Of a DNA stretch of 64,000 bases, positions 26,578 through 35,541 are shown in pieces. The notes beneath the pieces are model-generated. The model was not told the DNA's origin. It worked only from the letters and a program-made list of their open reading frames with translations, and searched no databases. The position numbers and the translations under genes are program-made. This stretch comes from Sphingorhabdus pulchriflava (GTDB lineage Bacteria; Pseudomonadota; Alphaproteobacteria; Sphingomonadales; Sphingomonadaceae), in contig NZ_QRGP01000002.1 in NCBI RefSeq assembly GCF_003367235.1, positions 449,501 to 513,500 of the forward strand. Reading direction: 5' to 3'. The stretch's first letter is position 1. Every line of letters starts with the position of its first letter.

Positions 26578-26669
26578 ACAAAGTCTTGGCGCGGCACCGG
26601 CACTGCGGCTAATCGCAGCCATTATCGATTCGGGGCTTCCCGCCCCACCAAACACCACAGGAGACCAGA

Positions 26670-26912
26670 ATGTCCGAAGGCAATATCGCCGCCGACCAGT
26701 TGCGCCTTTTCATTGAACGCATCGAGCGCCTGGAAGAAGAGAAAAAGGGCATCGCCGACGATATCCGCGACGTTTACAGCGAAGCGAAGAGCCAGGGCTA
26801 TGACACCAAGATCATGCGCCAGATCGTCCGCCTTCGCAAAATGGAAACCCATGACCGTCAGGAAATGGAAGCCATTTTGGAGACTTACAAATCGGCGTTG
26901 GGATTGGCATAA
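26670..26912 (+). CDS. gapR: GapR-type DNA-binding protein (DUF2312)
   Basis: An 80-residue coiled-coil protein with the near-invariant [42 protein letters not shown] and EILETY-type segments of DUF2312. In Caulobacter this family member, GapR, encircles overtwisted AT-rich DNA ahead of replication forks and acts in chromosome structure and the cell cycle. The lysine/arginine-rich middle helix is preserved. It begins a plus-strand cluster leading to yebC and ruvCAB. CtrA is also encoded in this window. Confidence 0.93.
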   Translation: MSEGNIAADQLRLFIERIERLEEEKKGIADDIRDVYSEAKSQGYDTKIMRQIVRLRKMETHDRQEMEAILETYKSALGLA

Positions 26913-26941
26913 GGGCTTAGTTCAAAATAGGAGTCTCCCCA

Positions 26942-27262
26942 ATGTTGATGACCACCACTTCCACCGTCGAAGGCCGTCCTGTCGCCCAATATCTGGGCGT
27001 TGTGACCGGCGAAGTCATTGTTGGCGCCAATATTTTCAAGGATCTGTTCGCCAGCGTGCGCGACATTGTCGGTGGCCGTTCGGGTGCCTATGAAAATAGC
27101 TTGCGCGACGCCCGCGAAACCGCGCTGAAGGAACTGGCCGACGAGGCGCGCGCCTTGGGTGCCGACGGCGTCATCGGCATCGACCTCGACTATGAAGTGC
27201 TGGGTGCACAGGGTTCGATGCTTATGGTCAGTGCCTCAGGTACGGCGGTCAAACTGGGATAA
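26942..27262 (+). CDS. YbjQ family protein (heavy-metal-binding-like domain)
   Basis: A 106-residue protein of the YbjQ/UPF0145 family. It has [75 protein letters not shown] and a beta-strand [12 protein letters not shown] end. The family forms pentameric rings; the physiological role is unknown. It is 29 bases after gapR and is likely in the same transcript, which appears to end at a hairpin after this gene. Confidence 0.93.
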   Translation: MLMTTTSTVEGRPVAQYLGVVTGEVIVGANIFKDLFASVRDIVGGRSGAYENSLRDARETALKELADEARALGADGVIGIDLDYEVLGAQGSMLMVSASGTAVKLG

Positions 27263-27277
27263 GCTTCGCGGCTTGCC

Positions 27278-27311
27278 GAAGGCGCGTTTCCTGATGTAAG
27301 GGCGCGCCTTC
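27278..27311 (+). terminator. Hairpin between the YbjQ and YebC genes
   Basis: GAAGGCGCG at 27278-27286 pairs perfectly with CGCGCCTTC at 27303-27311, leaving a 16-base loop. There is no U-run, so termination is only possible, not certain. It separates two plus-strand genes. Confidence 0.45.
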
Positions 27312-27341
27312 AAATCACCTTCAGCCGAAAAGAAGAGAGCC

Positions 27342-28085
27342 ATGGCAGGCCATAGCAAGTTCAAGAACATCATGCACCGCAAGGGCGCGCAGGATAAGAA
27401 GCGCTCGGCGATGTTTTCCAAGCTCAGCCGCGAAATCACCGTTGCGGCGAAAATGGGTATGCCCGATCCGGACATGAACCCGCGCCTCCGCCTCGCGGTC
27501 AACGCAGCCAAGGCGCAGTCGATGCCCAAGGACAACATCCAGCGCGCGATCGACAAGGCAGCGGCGGCCGGCGGCGAGGATTATGAAGAAATCCGCTATG
27601 AAGGTTATGGCCCGGGCGGCGTTGCCGTAATTGTCGAGGCATTGACCGACAACCGTAACCGCACCGCGACCAATGTGCGCACCGCATTCAGCAAGAATGG
27701 TGGAAATCTGGGCGCTTCGGGCGCGGTGAGCCACGGGTTCGACCGCATGGGCCTGATCACCTATCCCGCCAGCGTTGGCGATGCCGATACCGTTTTCGAA
27801 GCGGCGCTCGAAGCAGGCGCAGAAGATGTTGAAAGCGGTGACGAAGAACACAGCATCTGGACCGCAATGGATGCGCTGCACGAAGTTTCCAAGGCCTTGG
27901 AAACGGCTTTGGGCGAAGCCGAAAGCGCCAAGCTCGCCTGGAAGCCGCAGATATTGGTCGAGGTGGACGAAGCCAACGCCGCAACATTGCTGAAGATGAT
28001 CGACGCACTGGAAGACGATGACGACGTCCAGACCGTATGGGGCAATTATGACGTCTCTGACGAGGTTATGGCGAAGCTGGGCTGA
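27342..28085 (+). CDS. yebC: YebC/PmpR family protein
   Basis: A 247-residue protein with [22 protein letters not shown] at the start, [20 protein letters not shown], and the acidic [28 protein letters not shown] block. YebC proteins were described as transcriptional regulators. More recent work links them to translation, relieving ribosome stalls at proline runs. That point is relevant here because the autotransporter in this window has 14 prolines in a row. Its stop overlaps the ruvC start (TGATG), a common arrangement. Confidence 0.96.
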   Translation: MAGHSKFKNIMHRKGAQDKKRSAMFSKLSREITVAAKMGMPDPDMNPRLRLAVNAAKAQSMPKDNIQRAIDKAAAAGGEDYEEIRYEGYGPGGVAVIVEALTDNRNRTATNVRTAFSKNGGNLGASGAVSHGFDRMGLITYPASVGDADTVFEAALEAGAEDVESGDEEHSIWTAMDALHEVSKALETALGEAESAKLAWKPQILVEVDEANAATLLKMIDALEDDDDVQTVWGNYDVSDEVMAKLG

Positions 28086-28552
28086 TGATCATTCTCGGTC
28101 TGGACCCTGGCCTTGGCACCACCGGCTGGGGTGTCATCGTTAAAGAAGGCAACCGCCTCAGCCATATCGACAATGGCGAAATCAGCACCGACGCGAAAAT
28201 GCCGCTCGCCAATCGGCTTGTGGCGATTGACGAAAAACTCCGCGCGGTCCTCGACCATTTCAAACCTGATTGCGCAGCGGTTGAGGAAGTGTTCGTCAAC
28301 AAGAATCCGCAATCGACGCTGAAACTGGGGCAGGCGCGCGGGGTGGTGTTGCTCGGCGCGGCGCGCAACCGCACACCGGTTACCGAATATGCCGCGCGGT
28401 TGGTCAAGAAATCGGTGGTCGGCACCGGCAAGGCCGACAAGGACCAGATCGCCGCGATGCTCCGCGTTCTGATGCCGGGGCTTAAGTTGGCGGGTGAGGA
28501 TGCGGCGGATGCGCTGGCGGTTGCAGTGACGCACGCACACCATATCCGTTAA
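28085..28552 (+). CDS. ruvC: Holliday junction resolvase RuvC
   Basis: A 155-residue endonuclease that resolves Holliday junctions with RuvAB. The four acidic catalytic positions are present: Asp in [13 protein letters not shown], Glu in [12 protein letters not shown], Asp in [11 protein letters not shown] and Asp in [16 protein letters not shown]. It is slightly shorter than the E. coli protein. It overlaps yebC and is separated from ruvA by a 253-base gap containing an inverted-repeat element, so ruvA may depend on its own promoter. Confidence 0.97.
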   Translation: MIILGLDPGLGTTGWGVIVKEGNRLSHIDNGEISTDAKMPLANRLVAIDEKLRAVLDHFKPDCAAVEEVFVNKNPQSTLKLGQARGVVLLGAARNRTPVTEYAARLVKKSVVGTGKADKDQIAAMLRVLMPGLKLAGEDAADALAVAVTHAHHIR

Positions 28553-28580
28553 TGCTCGGACGAGACGCAGTGCCGGTCTT

Positions 28581-28706
28581 TTTCACGCAAAGGCGCAAAG
28601 GAAAATAAGGGCGAAGCCCTTTATCCAATTGTAGCGTTCGCCTTAGGCTATGTGACATTGATTGGCTGCGCCGTGCCCTTCATTATCTTTGCGCCTTTGC
28701 GTGAAA
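28581..28706. repeat. Gene-less inverted-repeat element (CGCAAAGGCGCAAAG type)
   Basis: TTTCACGCAAAGGCGCAAAG at 28581-28600 is repeated in perfect inversion at 28687-28706. The 86 bases between hold no gene but include an AAGGGC-GAA-GCCCTT hairpin near 28606 that may terminate ruvC. The arms resemble the CACGCAGAGGCGCAGAG arms flanking the GxxExxY gene at 46.4-46.8 kb. This fills most of the 253-base gap between ruvC and ruvA. Confidence 0.7.
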
Positions 28707-28775
28707 CAAATGGCATAACCTCTGCATTCCTGCGCACCGTAAGATTTGGAACAAAACAGGAAATACCCCTTCGAC

Positions 28776-28794
28776 AATCACGTTTAACGTGATT
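28776..28794. promoter_or_regulatory. 19-base palindrome in front of ruvA
   Basis: AATCACGTT and AACGTGATT are perfect 9-base arms around a single T, ending 11 bases before the ruvA start. It could be an operator, or in RNA a hairpin just upstream of the AAGAGAG ribosome-binding site that would affect translation of ruvA. Confidence 0.5.
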
Positions 28795-28805
28795 AAGAGA
28801 GCGAC

Positions 28806-29414
28806 ATGATCGCAAAACTTTATGGCCGCATCGATGAAACGGGCGTCGACAGCCTGGTGATCGACGTGAATGGCGTCGGCTATCTGGTGCAGGCGAGCGC
28901 GCGGACGCTGGCGGTGCTCGGCGGTGCGGGCGATTTCGCGACGGTCTTCACCGAAATGCTGGTGAGCGAGAATGACCAGCGGCTGATCGGTTTCGCTAGC
29001 CGCGAGGAGCGCGACTGGTTTCGTCTGCTGATTGGCGTCCAAGGGGTGGGCGCAAAAGTGGCCCTCGCAATCCTCTCCGCACTCGAGGCCGATGACCTGA
29101 CCATTGCGATCGCCAATGGCGACAGCGCGATGGTCGCGCGTGCCAATGGCGTCGGCCCGAAGCTTGCCAGCCGCATCGTCAACGAACTGCGTGACAAGGT
29201 CGGCGCGATGGCGGGTATCGGTGGTGGCGCGAAATTGGCGGCGGCTGCCAAGGCGGGGAATAACAACGTCGCAGATGCCGTTGCAGCACTCACTGGTCTC
29301 GGCTTCAAACCCGGCGAGGCGCAGGGTGCGGTTGCGCTTGCGCTTGAGGAATTGGGTGACGGGGCGACACTCGATGCACTGGTGCGCTTGGCGCTGAAGA
29401 GGGCGGCGAAGTGA
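28806..29414 (+). CDS. ruvA: Holliday junction branch migration protein RuvA
   Basis: A 202-residue RuvA. Domain I (residues 1-64) is the OB-fold with [13 protein letters not shown]. Domain II has the two HhH motifs, [16 protein letters not shown] and [16 protein letters not shown]. Domain III at the C-terminus ([18 protein letters not shown]) contacts RuvB. RuvA holds the junction as a tetramer while RuvB drives migration. Its TGA overlaps the next gene's GTG. The gene between it and ruvB is unusual. Confidence 0.97.
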   Translation: MIAKLYGRIDETGVDSLVIDVNGVGYLVQASARTLAVLGGAGDFATVFTEMLVSENDQRLIGFASREERDWFRLLIGVQGVGAKVALAILSALEADDLTIAIANGDSAMVARANGVGPKLASRIVNELRDKVGAMAGIGGGAKLAAAAKAGNNNVADAVAALTGLGFKPGEAQGAVALALEELGDGATLDALVRLALKRAAK

Positions 29415-29743
29415 GCAGTTTTCTGTCAGGAAAAAGTCCATATGCTGCGGCTCGGATATTGAATCGAGCGTGGTTGTTGATTTTTTGTACTTTCGTTTTC
29501 GTTGGTTTCGTGGGCCCAGCATCGGCGAGATCGTTCGCATTTATACCCGCTATGATAGGCGTGCCGTTGGTTTTTGCGATAACGATGGTGAATTGCCCAA
29601 GATGTGGGAAAAGTCCCGCGTTCCGATATATTGGTGGGCCAATGTTTGGTTCAGTCCCTTTCTATGGCCTTCCTAAAATTTGGGCCGAAAAAACCTGTTC
29701 CAAATGTGGAAGTGATTTGACCAGCAATCCAAATGACCGATAA
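29411..29743 (+). CDS. Small membrane protein with CxxC...CxxC zinc ribbon
   Basis: A 110-residue protein of unknown family inserted between ruvA and ruvB, overlapping ruvA by 4 bases (GTGA) and ruvB by 11. Two hydrophobic helices (about residues 20-36 and 42-58) are followed by CPRCGKSP and, 27 residues later, CSKCGSDL, which would make one zinc ribbon. Codon use and base composition are visibly more AT-rich than in ruvA and ruvB (mid-40s percent GC by eye). The overlaps keep translation of ruvB coupled. The function is unknown. Confidence 0.65.
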   Translation: MSSFLSGKSPYAAARILNRAWLLIFCTFVFVGFVGPASARSFAFIPAMIGVPLVFAITMVNCPRCGKSPAFRYIGGPMFGSVPFYGLPKIWAEKTCSKCGSDLTSNPNDR

Positions 29744-30755
29744 CCCCCACCTCACCCCGATGCGCAAGCCTGAAGACATCGATGTCGCGCTGCGCCCCAA
29801 AAGCCTGACCGAATTTATCGGCCAGCAGGCCGCGCGGGAGAATTTGCGCGTTTTTATCGAGGCGGCGAAATCGCGTGGAGATGCGCTCGATCATGTGCTG
29901 TTCTTCGGCCCGCCGGGGCTGGGCAAGACCACGCTGGCGCAGATTGTGGCGAAGGAAATGGGGGTCGGTTTCCGCTCGACCTCTGGCCCTGTGATTGCCA
30001 AGTCAGGCGATCTGGCGGCGCTGCTGACCAATCTGGAAGAAGGCGATGTACTTTTCATCGACGAAATCCACCGGTTGAATCCGGTGGTTGAGGAAATCCT
30101 TTATCCGGCGATGGAGGATCGCGCGCTTGATATTATGATCGGCGAAGGGCCGTCGGCGCGGTCGGTGCGCATCGACCTGCCGGCCTTCACGCTGGTCGGC
30201 GCGACCACACGGCAGGGATTGCTCACCACGCCCTTGCGCGACCGGTTCGGCATTCCGGTGCGGCTCAATTTCTACACCCATGACGAGCTGGAGCTGGTTG
30301 TCACCCGCGCAGCAAAATTGCTCGATCTTGAAATTGCCGCCGATGGTGCGCGCGAAGTGGCGAAGCGTTCGCGCGGTACTCCGCGCATCGCCGGCCGGCT
30401 GCTGCGCCGCGTGCGCGATTTCGCCAATGTTGCAGGTGAAACACTGGTCACCGCGAAAATCGCCGATGCCGCGTTGAACCGGCTGGAGGTGGATAATCTC
30501 GGCCTCGATGCGATGGACCGGCGCTATCTGATGATGATTGCCGATATCTATCGCGGCGGCCCTGTGGGGGTAGAGGCGCTGGCGGCGGGGCTTTCCGAAC
30601 CGCGCGATACGATCGAGGATGTGGTTGAGCCCTATCTGCTGCAACTCGGCCTGATCGCGCGCACTGCGCGGGGTCGGCAGTTGAACGGTCCTGGCTGGAA
30701 GCATCTTGGCATCACGCCGCCGACTGGTGCGCAGGACGGGTTGTTTGACAAATAG
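29733..30755 (+). CDS. ruvB: Holliday junction branch migration DNA helicase RuvB
   Basis: A 340-residue AAA+ motor. It has the N-terminal [12 protein letters not shown], Walker [14 protein letters not shown], Walker [11 protein letters not shown], sensor 1 LVGATTRQG, the [15 protein letters not shown] sensor 2 block and the C-terminal winged-helix DNA-binding domain. It drives branch migration as a hexamer on RuvA. Its start lies inside the preceding zinc-ribbon gene. A strong hairpin follows its stop. Confidence 0.98.
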   Translation: MTDNPHLTPMRKPEDIDVALRPKSLTEFIGQQAARENLRVFIEAAKSRGDALDHVLFFGPPGLGKTTLAQIVAKEMGVGFRSTSGPVIAKSGDLAALLTNLEEGDVLFIDEIHRLNPVVEEILYPAMEDRALDIMIGEGPSARSVRIDLPAFTLVGATTRQGLLTTPLRDRFGIPVRLNFYTHDELELVVTRAAKLLDLEIAADGAREVAKRSRGTPRIAGRLLRRVRDFANVAGETLVTAKIADAALNRLEVDNLGLDAMDRRYLMMIADIYRGGPVGVEALAAGLSEPRDTIEDVVEPYLLQLGLIARTARGRQLNGPGWKHLGITPPTGAQDGLFDK

Positions 30756-30770
30756 CCTCGGATGATTGGG

Positions 30771-30792
30771 GCAAGCCCGCGAGCGGGCTTGC
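30771..30792 (+). terminator. Hairpin after ruvB
   Basis: GCAAGCCCGC and GCGGGCTTGC pair perfectly around GA, 16 bases after the ruvB stop. No U-run follows. It probably protects or terminates the ruv transcript. The rest of the gap to 31040 holds the presumed promoter of the ybgC-tol operon and no gene that I can support. Confidence 0.6.
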
Positions 30793-31039
30793 AAGGCGCG
30801 AAGACATGAAGATGTTATCACTGCCCGAAGCGCAGCTTTATTGTTCAGGTTCGATGAAATTTGTCTGTCCTGTTTTGAGTGCGCTGCGCGCGAAATTTGC
30901 GTGGGCCCTTTGCGCCTTGCGACACCGCAGGGGGCGCACCAAAATTTGCTGACCAAGCGAGTCCCACGCACGACAAACTGTGCACAAACCGTCCCAACCC
31001 TCTTCCTGTCGCGGAATCCATGCGTTAAGCCGCTCTGCA

Positions 31040-31492
31040 ATGAACGGGACGCAACCCTATCACGGCCATTTTGATGGGCCCCGCCACCTGTTTGCGGTGC
31101 GGGTCTATTTTGAGGATACCGACTTTTCGGGCGTCGTCTATCACAGCCGATATCTGCACTTCATGGAACGTGCGCGATCAGACATGCTGAGCGTTGCCGG
31201 GATCAACCAACAGGCGGCCTATGCAGGGGGGGAGGGGGTCTACGCCGTGGCCGACCTGCACATCAAATATCGCGCGCCGGCGCATTTTGACGATGCCTTG
31301 CTTGTTGTCTCGACCGTCGAGGAAATCCGCGGGGCAAGCGTTGTCATTCATCAGAGAGTCATGCGCGGCGACCAAGTGCTGACTGAAGCAGAAGTCACCG
31401 CTGCCTTTCTGACGCCAGAGGGTCGCGCGCGCCGCCAGCCGCGCGAATGGCTGGAGGCGTTTGAAGGCATCAAGGCGGGAAGCCGAGGATAG
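31040..31492 (+). CDS. ybgC: Acyl-CoA thioesterase YbgC (tol-pal associated)
   Basis: A 150-residue hotdog-fold thioesterase. The active-site block VYFEDTDFSGVVYHSRYLHFMERAR holds the catalytic Asp, and YRAPAHFDDALLV follows. It heads the classical ybgC-tolQ-tolR-tolA-tolB-pal order, 12 bases before tolQ. The ATG at 31040 gives the usual length; the frame extending to 30980 has no similarity. It hydrolyses short acyl-CoA or acyl-ACP esters. Its link with envelope constriction is by operon conservation. Confidence 0.95.
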   Translation: MNGTQPYHGHFDGPRHLFAVRVYFEDTDFSGVVYHSRYLHFMERARSDMLSVAGINQQAAYAGGEGVYAVADLHIKYRAPAHFDDALLVVSTVEEIRGASVVIHQRVMRGDQVLTEAEVTAAFLTPEGRARRQPREWLEAFEGIKAGSRG

Positions 31493-31503
31493 AAAGAAAC
31501 CAA

Positions 31504-32196
31504 ATGGATTTGTTGATACTGAGCCAGGGCGCAAGCTTTTCCCCCATCCAGCTGTTTCTGGACGCCGACCTTGTCGTGAAGGCGGTGATCATCGGCCTTG
31601 CGCTGGCCAGCATCTGGGTGTGGACCATCATTGTTAGCTTCGTCCTGAAAATCCGGGGTATCAACAACCAGAGCGAAGCCTTCGAACGCGAATTCTGGCG
31701 CACCGAAGATGTTGACGGCTATTTCAAGCAGCATGGCAAATCGGACCTACCGATCGCCAAAGTGTTTGCCGCAGGCCTCGCCGAATGGCGCCGTTCGACC
31801 GCGGTGAAAACCCCCGACCGGCAGGGAACGCGTGAGCGTCTGGCAACAGCGATGGACTCGAGTATTGCGGCGGAAAGCGAAAAACTTGCCAACCGGTTGA
31901 ATTTCCTGGCCACTACCGGTGCGGTTGCGCCCTTTGTCGGGCTGTTCGGTACAGTTTGGGGCATCATGCGCAGCTTCGCTGCGATTGCAGCCGAACAGAA
32001 CAGCTCGCTTGCGGTGGTCGCGCCCGGCATCGCCGAAGCGCTGTTTGCGACAGCGATCGGTCTGTTTGCGGCGATTCCCGCGGTGATCGCCTATAATCGT
32101 TTCTCGCACCGCCTGAACCAATATGAAGCGCGCATGGGTCGCTTTGCCGATGGCTTTCACGGCCTGTTGAGCCGTGAGCTGGAGCGGGAGGGCTAA
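31504..32196 (+). CDS. tolQ: Tol-Pal system protein TolQ
   Basis: A 230-residue inner-membrane protein of the MotA/TolQ/ExbB family with three membrane helices (about residues 20-42, 138-160 and 172-196). The family block NFLATTGAVAPFVGLFGTVWGIM lies in the second and EALFATAIGLFAAIPAVIAYN in the third. With TolR it forms the proton channel that energises TolA during outer-membrane constriction. It is followed by tolR after 4 bases. Confidence 0.97.
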   Translation: MDLLILSQGASFSPIQLFLDADLVVKAVIIGLALASIWVWTIIVSFVLKIRGINNQSEAFEREFWRTEDVDGYFKQHGKSDLPIAKVFAAGLAEWRRSTAVKTPDRQGTRERLATAMDSSIAAESEKLANRLNFLATTGAVAPFVGLFGTVWGIMRSFAAIAAEQNSSLAVVAPGIAEALFATAIGLFAAIPAVIAYNRFSHRLNQYEARMGRFADGFHGLLSRELEREG

Positions 32197-32200
32197 GCCC

Positions 32201-32683
<483 letters not shown>

Positions 32684-32687
32684 CCTG

Positions 32688-33515
32688 ATGGCGATGGATC
32701 GTGCGGAAAGGATAGGATTTGGCACTGCCGTTGGCGGACATGCGCTGTTGCTCGGCGCCTTTGCGCTGGGTGCCTTCTTTACCGCCGACCGCATCACCAA
32801 GCCGCAGCCTATCTCGGTATCGCTGGTGGGTGAGGTCGCCGATGTTTCGACCGCGCCCGATCCTGTGCTTGAGGAGCCTGCGCCAGCCGAAAGCGCGGCC
32901 GAACCAGCGCCTGCAGAACCCGAGCCGACACCCGTGATGAAGGTGGAAAAGCCGCCCGAAAAGCCGCTGCCGAAGGCGGTTGAAAAGCCGACTCCCAAAC
33001 CTGCACCAAAGCCGACCCCGAAACCAATGCAGAAACAGGCGGCGGCGCAACCGAAGCCGAAGCAGGCGACGCAACCTAAGCAGGCCACGCCCAAGCCCTT
33101 CAGCAAAAGCTTTGAGGATGCGGTCAAGGGTGCGGGCAGCAATCCGAAGCCGACGACGGGCACTTCGCCTAAACAGGGAACGTTTGCTGAAAAGTCAGCG
33201 ACACAAATTCGTTCCGCCACTAGCGTAACGATTGCAGCAGAGGTACGACCGCTAATTCAGCGCTGCGCGCCAATAACCAGCGACAATTCGTCGCTCCGTG
33301 TTTTTGTTGCGCTGAACATCAGTCAGGCGGCTAAACTCATCGATGCTAACGTCTATGATGTTCAAGGCATCACACCTGAAAACCAAGCACAAGTCGATCG
33401 AATGAAAAAGTGCGTTTTGGATAGTTTACAAGCGGCGTCGCCCTATAATCTTGATCCGGCTGATTATGATGTCTGGCGAAACCACAAAGTGCAGTTGAAG
33501 GTAAACTTTAAGTAG
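32688..33515 (+). CDS. tolA: TolA-like cell envelope protein
   Basis: A 275-residue protein with a short cytoplasmic start, one membrane helix (about residues 15-32), a long Pro/Lys/Ala-rich linker (residues 60-150) made of PKPAPKPTPKP-type repeats, and a C-terminal globular domain with the cysteine pair CAPI...KKCVLD. This is the TolA layout bridging TolQR to TolB and Pal. The C-terminal domain, from about 33180, is more AT-rich than the flanks and its sequence is less familiar. The gene lies 4 bases after tolR. Confidence 0.9.
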   Translation: MAMDRAERIGFGTAVGGHALLLGAFALGAFFTADRITKPQPISVSLVGEVADVSTAPDPVLEEPAPAESAAEPAPAEPEPTPVMKVEKPPEKPLPKAVEKPTPKPAPKPTPKPMQKQAAAQPKPKQATQPKQATPKPFSKSFEDAVKGAGSNPKPTTGTSPKQGTFAEKSATQIRSATSVTIAAEVRPLIQRCAPITSDNSSLRVFVALNISQAAKLIDANVYDVQGITPENQAQVDRMKKCVLDSLQAASPYNLDPADYDVWRNHKVQLKVNFK

Positions 33516-33522
33516 GCGAACT

Positions 33523-34881
33523 ATGAAACAGAGAACTTCAATTTTGGCATGGGTGTTTTTGTTGACGATGGCTTTGCTGCCTACGACGATCCGAGCCCAA
33601 GTTACGCCTACGATCGCATCGGATGAACCCGAACTCATAGAGGTTGACGTCGAAACTAAAGTCCGCCGCATCGCGGTGCCCGCTTTGGTCGCGCCCAACG
33701 CAGCAGATACCCCGGCGGGCAACAGCGCGACGCTCGGTCGCCAGATTGCCGAAGTGATTTCAGCCAATCTGCGCAATTCGGGCCTGTTCGAGCCACAGGG
33801 TCCGGCTGGTATCCGTCCTATTACGCTCGAGGAAGTTACCGCGCCGCAATATGATTATTGGAAAGGCCGCAATGTCGAGCAATTGGTCGAGGGCTTTGTC
33901 CGCGTCGGCGGCGACGGTAATCTGACCGTTGGCTGCTATCTCTACGACGTCAATTTCGGGCAGGAGCTCACCCGTCTTGGCTTCGTCGTCCCGCCGCGCG
34001 AGTGGCGGAGGGCCGCGCATAAATGCGCCGACGCAATCTATTCGAAGCTGACCGGCGAACTGCCCTTCTTCGACAGCCGCATCGCGTACATTGCCGAAAC
34101 CGGGCCGAAGGGCAAACGCGTCAAGCGGCTCGCGATTATGGATTCGGACGGGGCCAACCACCGTTTCATTACCAACGGCCAGTCGACCGCGCTCACCCCG
34201 CGCTTCTCACCCAACTACAAGTCGATCCTGTATTTGAGCTATCAGGACGGCAATCCGCGCATCTATGTCTACGATATCGACAGCGGGCGGCAGCGGCTGA
34301 TCACCGCGAGCAAGAACCCGACCTTTGCTCCGCGCTGGTCGCCAGATGGGCAGACCATCCTCTACTCAATGGCCGTTGCGGGCAATACCGATGTCTACAA
34401 AGTCTCGGTCAATGGCGGGTCGCCGGTGAAGCTCACCAGCGCGCCGGGGATCGACGTCGGTGGCAGCTTCTCTCCTGACGGCAAGCAGATCGTGTTTGAA
34501 AGCGATCGTGGCGGCAGCCAGCAGGTCTATGTGATGAACGCCGACGGTTCGAACCAGCGGCGGATCAGCCATGGCGGCGGCCGCTATGCTACGCCCGAAT
34601 GGAGCCCGCGCGGTGATTTAATCGCATATACGCGCATCGCTGGTGACTTCCGGGTTGGGGTTATGCGCCCCGATGGCTCGGGCGAGCGGTTGCTGACCGA
34701 TAGCTGGCAGGATGAGGCGCCGACCTGGGCCCCCAATGGCCGAGTCATCCAGTTCTTCCGCACAGAGAGAAACAGTGGTAAAACAAGCGTCTGGCAGGTG
34801 GATCTGACGGGCCGCAACGAACGCAAGCTGCCGACCCCGGTCGACGGCTCGGATCCGGCTTGGGGGCCGGTGCTTCCATGA
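33523..34881 (+). CDS. tolB: Tol-Pal system beta-propeller protein TolB
   Basis: A 452-residue periplasmic protein with a signal peptide ending IRAQ, the N-terminal TolB_N domain (GRQIAEVISANLRNSGLF), and a six-bladed beta propeller whose repeats read PRFSPNYKSILYLS, PRWSPDGQTILYS, GSFSPDGKQIVFES and PEWSPRGDLIAYT. It binds Pal and TolA. The first 100 or so bases share the lower GC of the end of tolA. Only 7 bases separate it from tolA. Confidence 0.97.
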   Translation: MKQRTSILAWVFLLTMALLPTTIRAQVTPTIASDEPELIEVDVETKVRRIAVPALVAPNAADTPAGNSATLGRQIAEVISANLRNSGLFEPQGPAGIRPITLEEVTAPQYDYWKGRNVEQLVEGFVRVGGDGNLTVGCYLYDVNFGQELTRLGFVVPPREWRRAAHKCADAIYSKLTGELPFFDSRIAYIAETGPKGKRVKRLAIMDSDGANHRFITNGQSTALTPRFSPNYKSILYLSYQDGNPRIYVYDIDSGRQRLITASKNPTFAPRWSPDGQTILYSMAVAGNTDVYKVSVNGGSPVKLTSAPGIDVGGSFSPDGKQIVFESDRGGSQQVYVMNADGSNQRRISHGGGRYATPEWSPRGDLIAYTRIAGDFRVGVMRPDGSGERLLTDSWQDEAPTWAPNGRVIQFFRTERNSGKTSVWQVDLTGRNERKLPTPVDGSDPAWGPVLP

Positions 34882-34916
34882 ATGGTTTTGCGGGGCAGCA
34901 AGAAAGGAAAATCAAG

Positions 34917-35444
34917 ATGACGAATAAGGCACGTACTTTCGCACTATTGCTGATCGCCAGCACCGCGCTCGCCGCATGCGGCAAGAAAGAGGTCAAGGAC
35001 CTGCCACCGGTCGCCGACAACACCACCTATGGCAACACCGGCGACACGGTGACGCCGACGGGCGATGCCATTGTACCGGGCAGTCAGGAAGATTTCCTGC
35101 AATCGGTTGGCGAGATGGGCGACCGCATCTTCTTTGATACCGACCGCTTCAATGTCGACACCGCCGATCAGGCCGTGTTGCAGACGCAGGCGCAATGGCT
35201 CGCGCGCTATCCCAATGCGCGCGTAACATTGGAAGGTCATGCCGATGAACGCGGCACACGCGATTACAACCTTGCGCTGGGTGAACGCCGCGCCAACGCA
35301 GCGAAAAACTACCTGGCTTCGCTCGGCGTCGATGCTTCGCGCATCCAGACGGTCAGCTACGGCAAGGAACGCCCGCAGGCACTCGGCTCCAACGAGGAAT
35401 CATGGGCGCAAAACCGCCGGGCGGTGACGGTAGTTGTCAGGTAA
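34917..35444 (+). CDS. pal: Peptidoglycan-associated lipoprotein Pal
   Basis: A 175-residue outer-membrane lipoprotein with lipobox LAAC and an OmpA-like peptidoglycan-binding domain: IFFDTDRFNVDTADQ, the diaminopimelate-binding VTLEGHADERGTRDYNLALGERRA, and YGKERP. It anchors the outer membrane to peptidoglycan and is recruited at division by TolB. The ATG at 34917 follows AAGGAAAATCAAG. A GC-rich hairpin repeat follows the stop. Confidence 0.97.
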   Translation: MTNKARTFALLLIASTALAACGKKEVKDLPPVADNTTYGNTGDTVTPTGDAIVPGSQEDFLQSVGEMGDRIFFDTDRFNVDTADQAVLQTQAQWLARYPNARVTLEGHADERGTRDYNLALGERRANAAKNYLASLGVDASRIQTVSYGKERPQALGSNEESWAQNRRAVTVVVR

Positions 35445-35454
35445 ATGTGCGTCG

Positions 35455-35541
35455 CCCCAGCGAAGGCTGGGGCCGCAAAAAGTTCATATCGCCGGTGGTG
35501 CGTAAACCGCCAGCGACCCCGACCTTCGCCGGGATGACGGG
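35455..35541. repeat. Inverted pair of sphingomonad intergenic repeats after pal
   Basis: CCCCAGC-GAAG-GCTGGGG at 35455-35472 is a strong hairpin followed by CCGCAAAAAG. About 50 bases on, an inverted related unit occurs (GACCTTCGCCGGGATGACGG). Both look like copies of the widespread repeat with a core GCGAAGGCNGGG and GTCATCCCGG. It may act as terminator for the tol-pal operon and for the convergent DUF6491-like gene. Confidence 0.6.

Noticed and set aside
28683-29540. Antisense open frame of 285 residues across ruvA and the inverted repeat
   Set aside because: ruvA is intact on the plus strand; the antisense product has no family features.
30003-31040. Antisense open frame of 345 residues over ruvB
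   Set aside because: Opposite ruvB, a fully conserved gene; the product is low in hydrophobic structure and recognisable as a shadow.
32940-33110. Proline/lysine repeats in tolA as a CRISPR-like or tandem repeat
   Set aside because: They encode a normal TolA linker and have no spacer pattern; no CRISPR array is present in the window.
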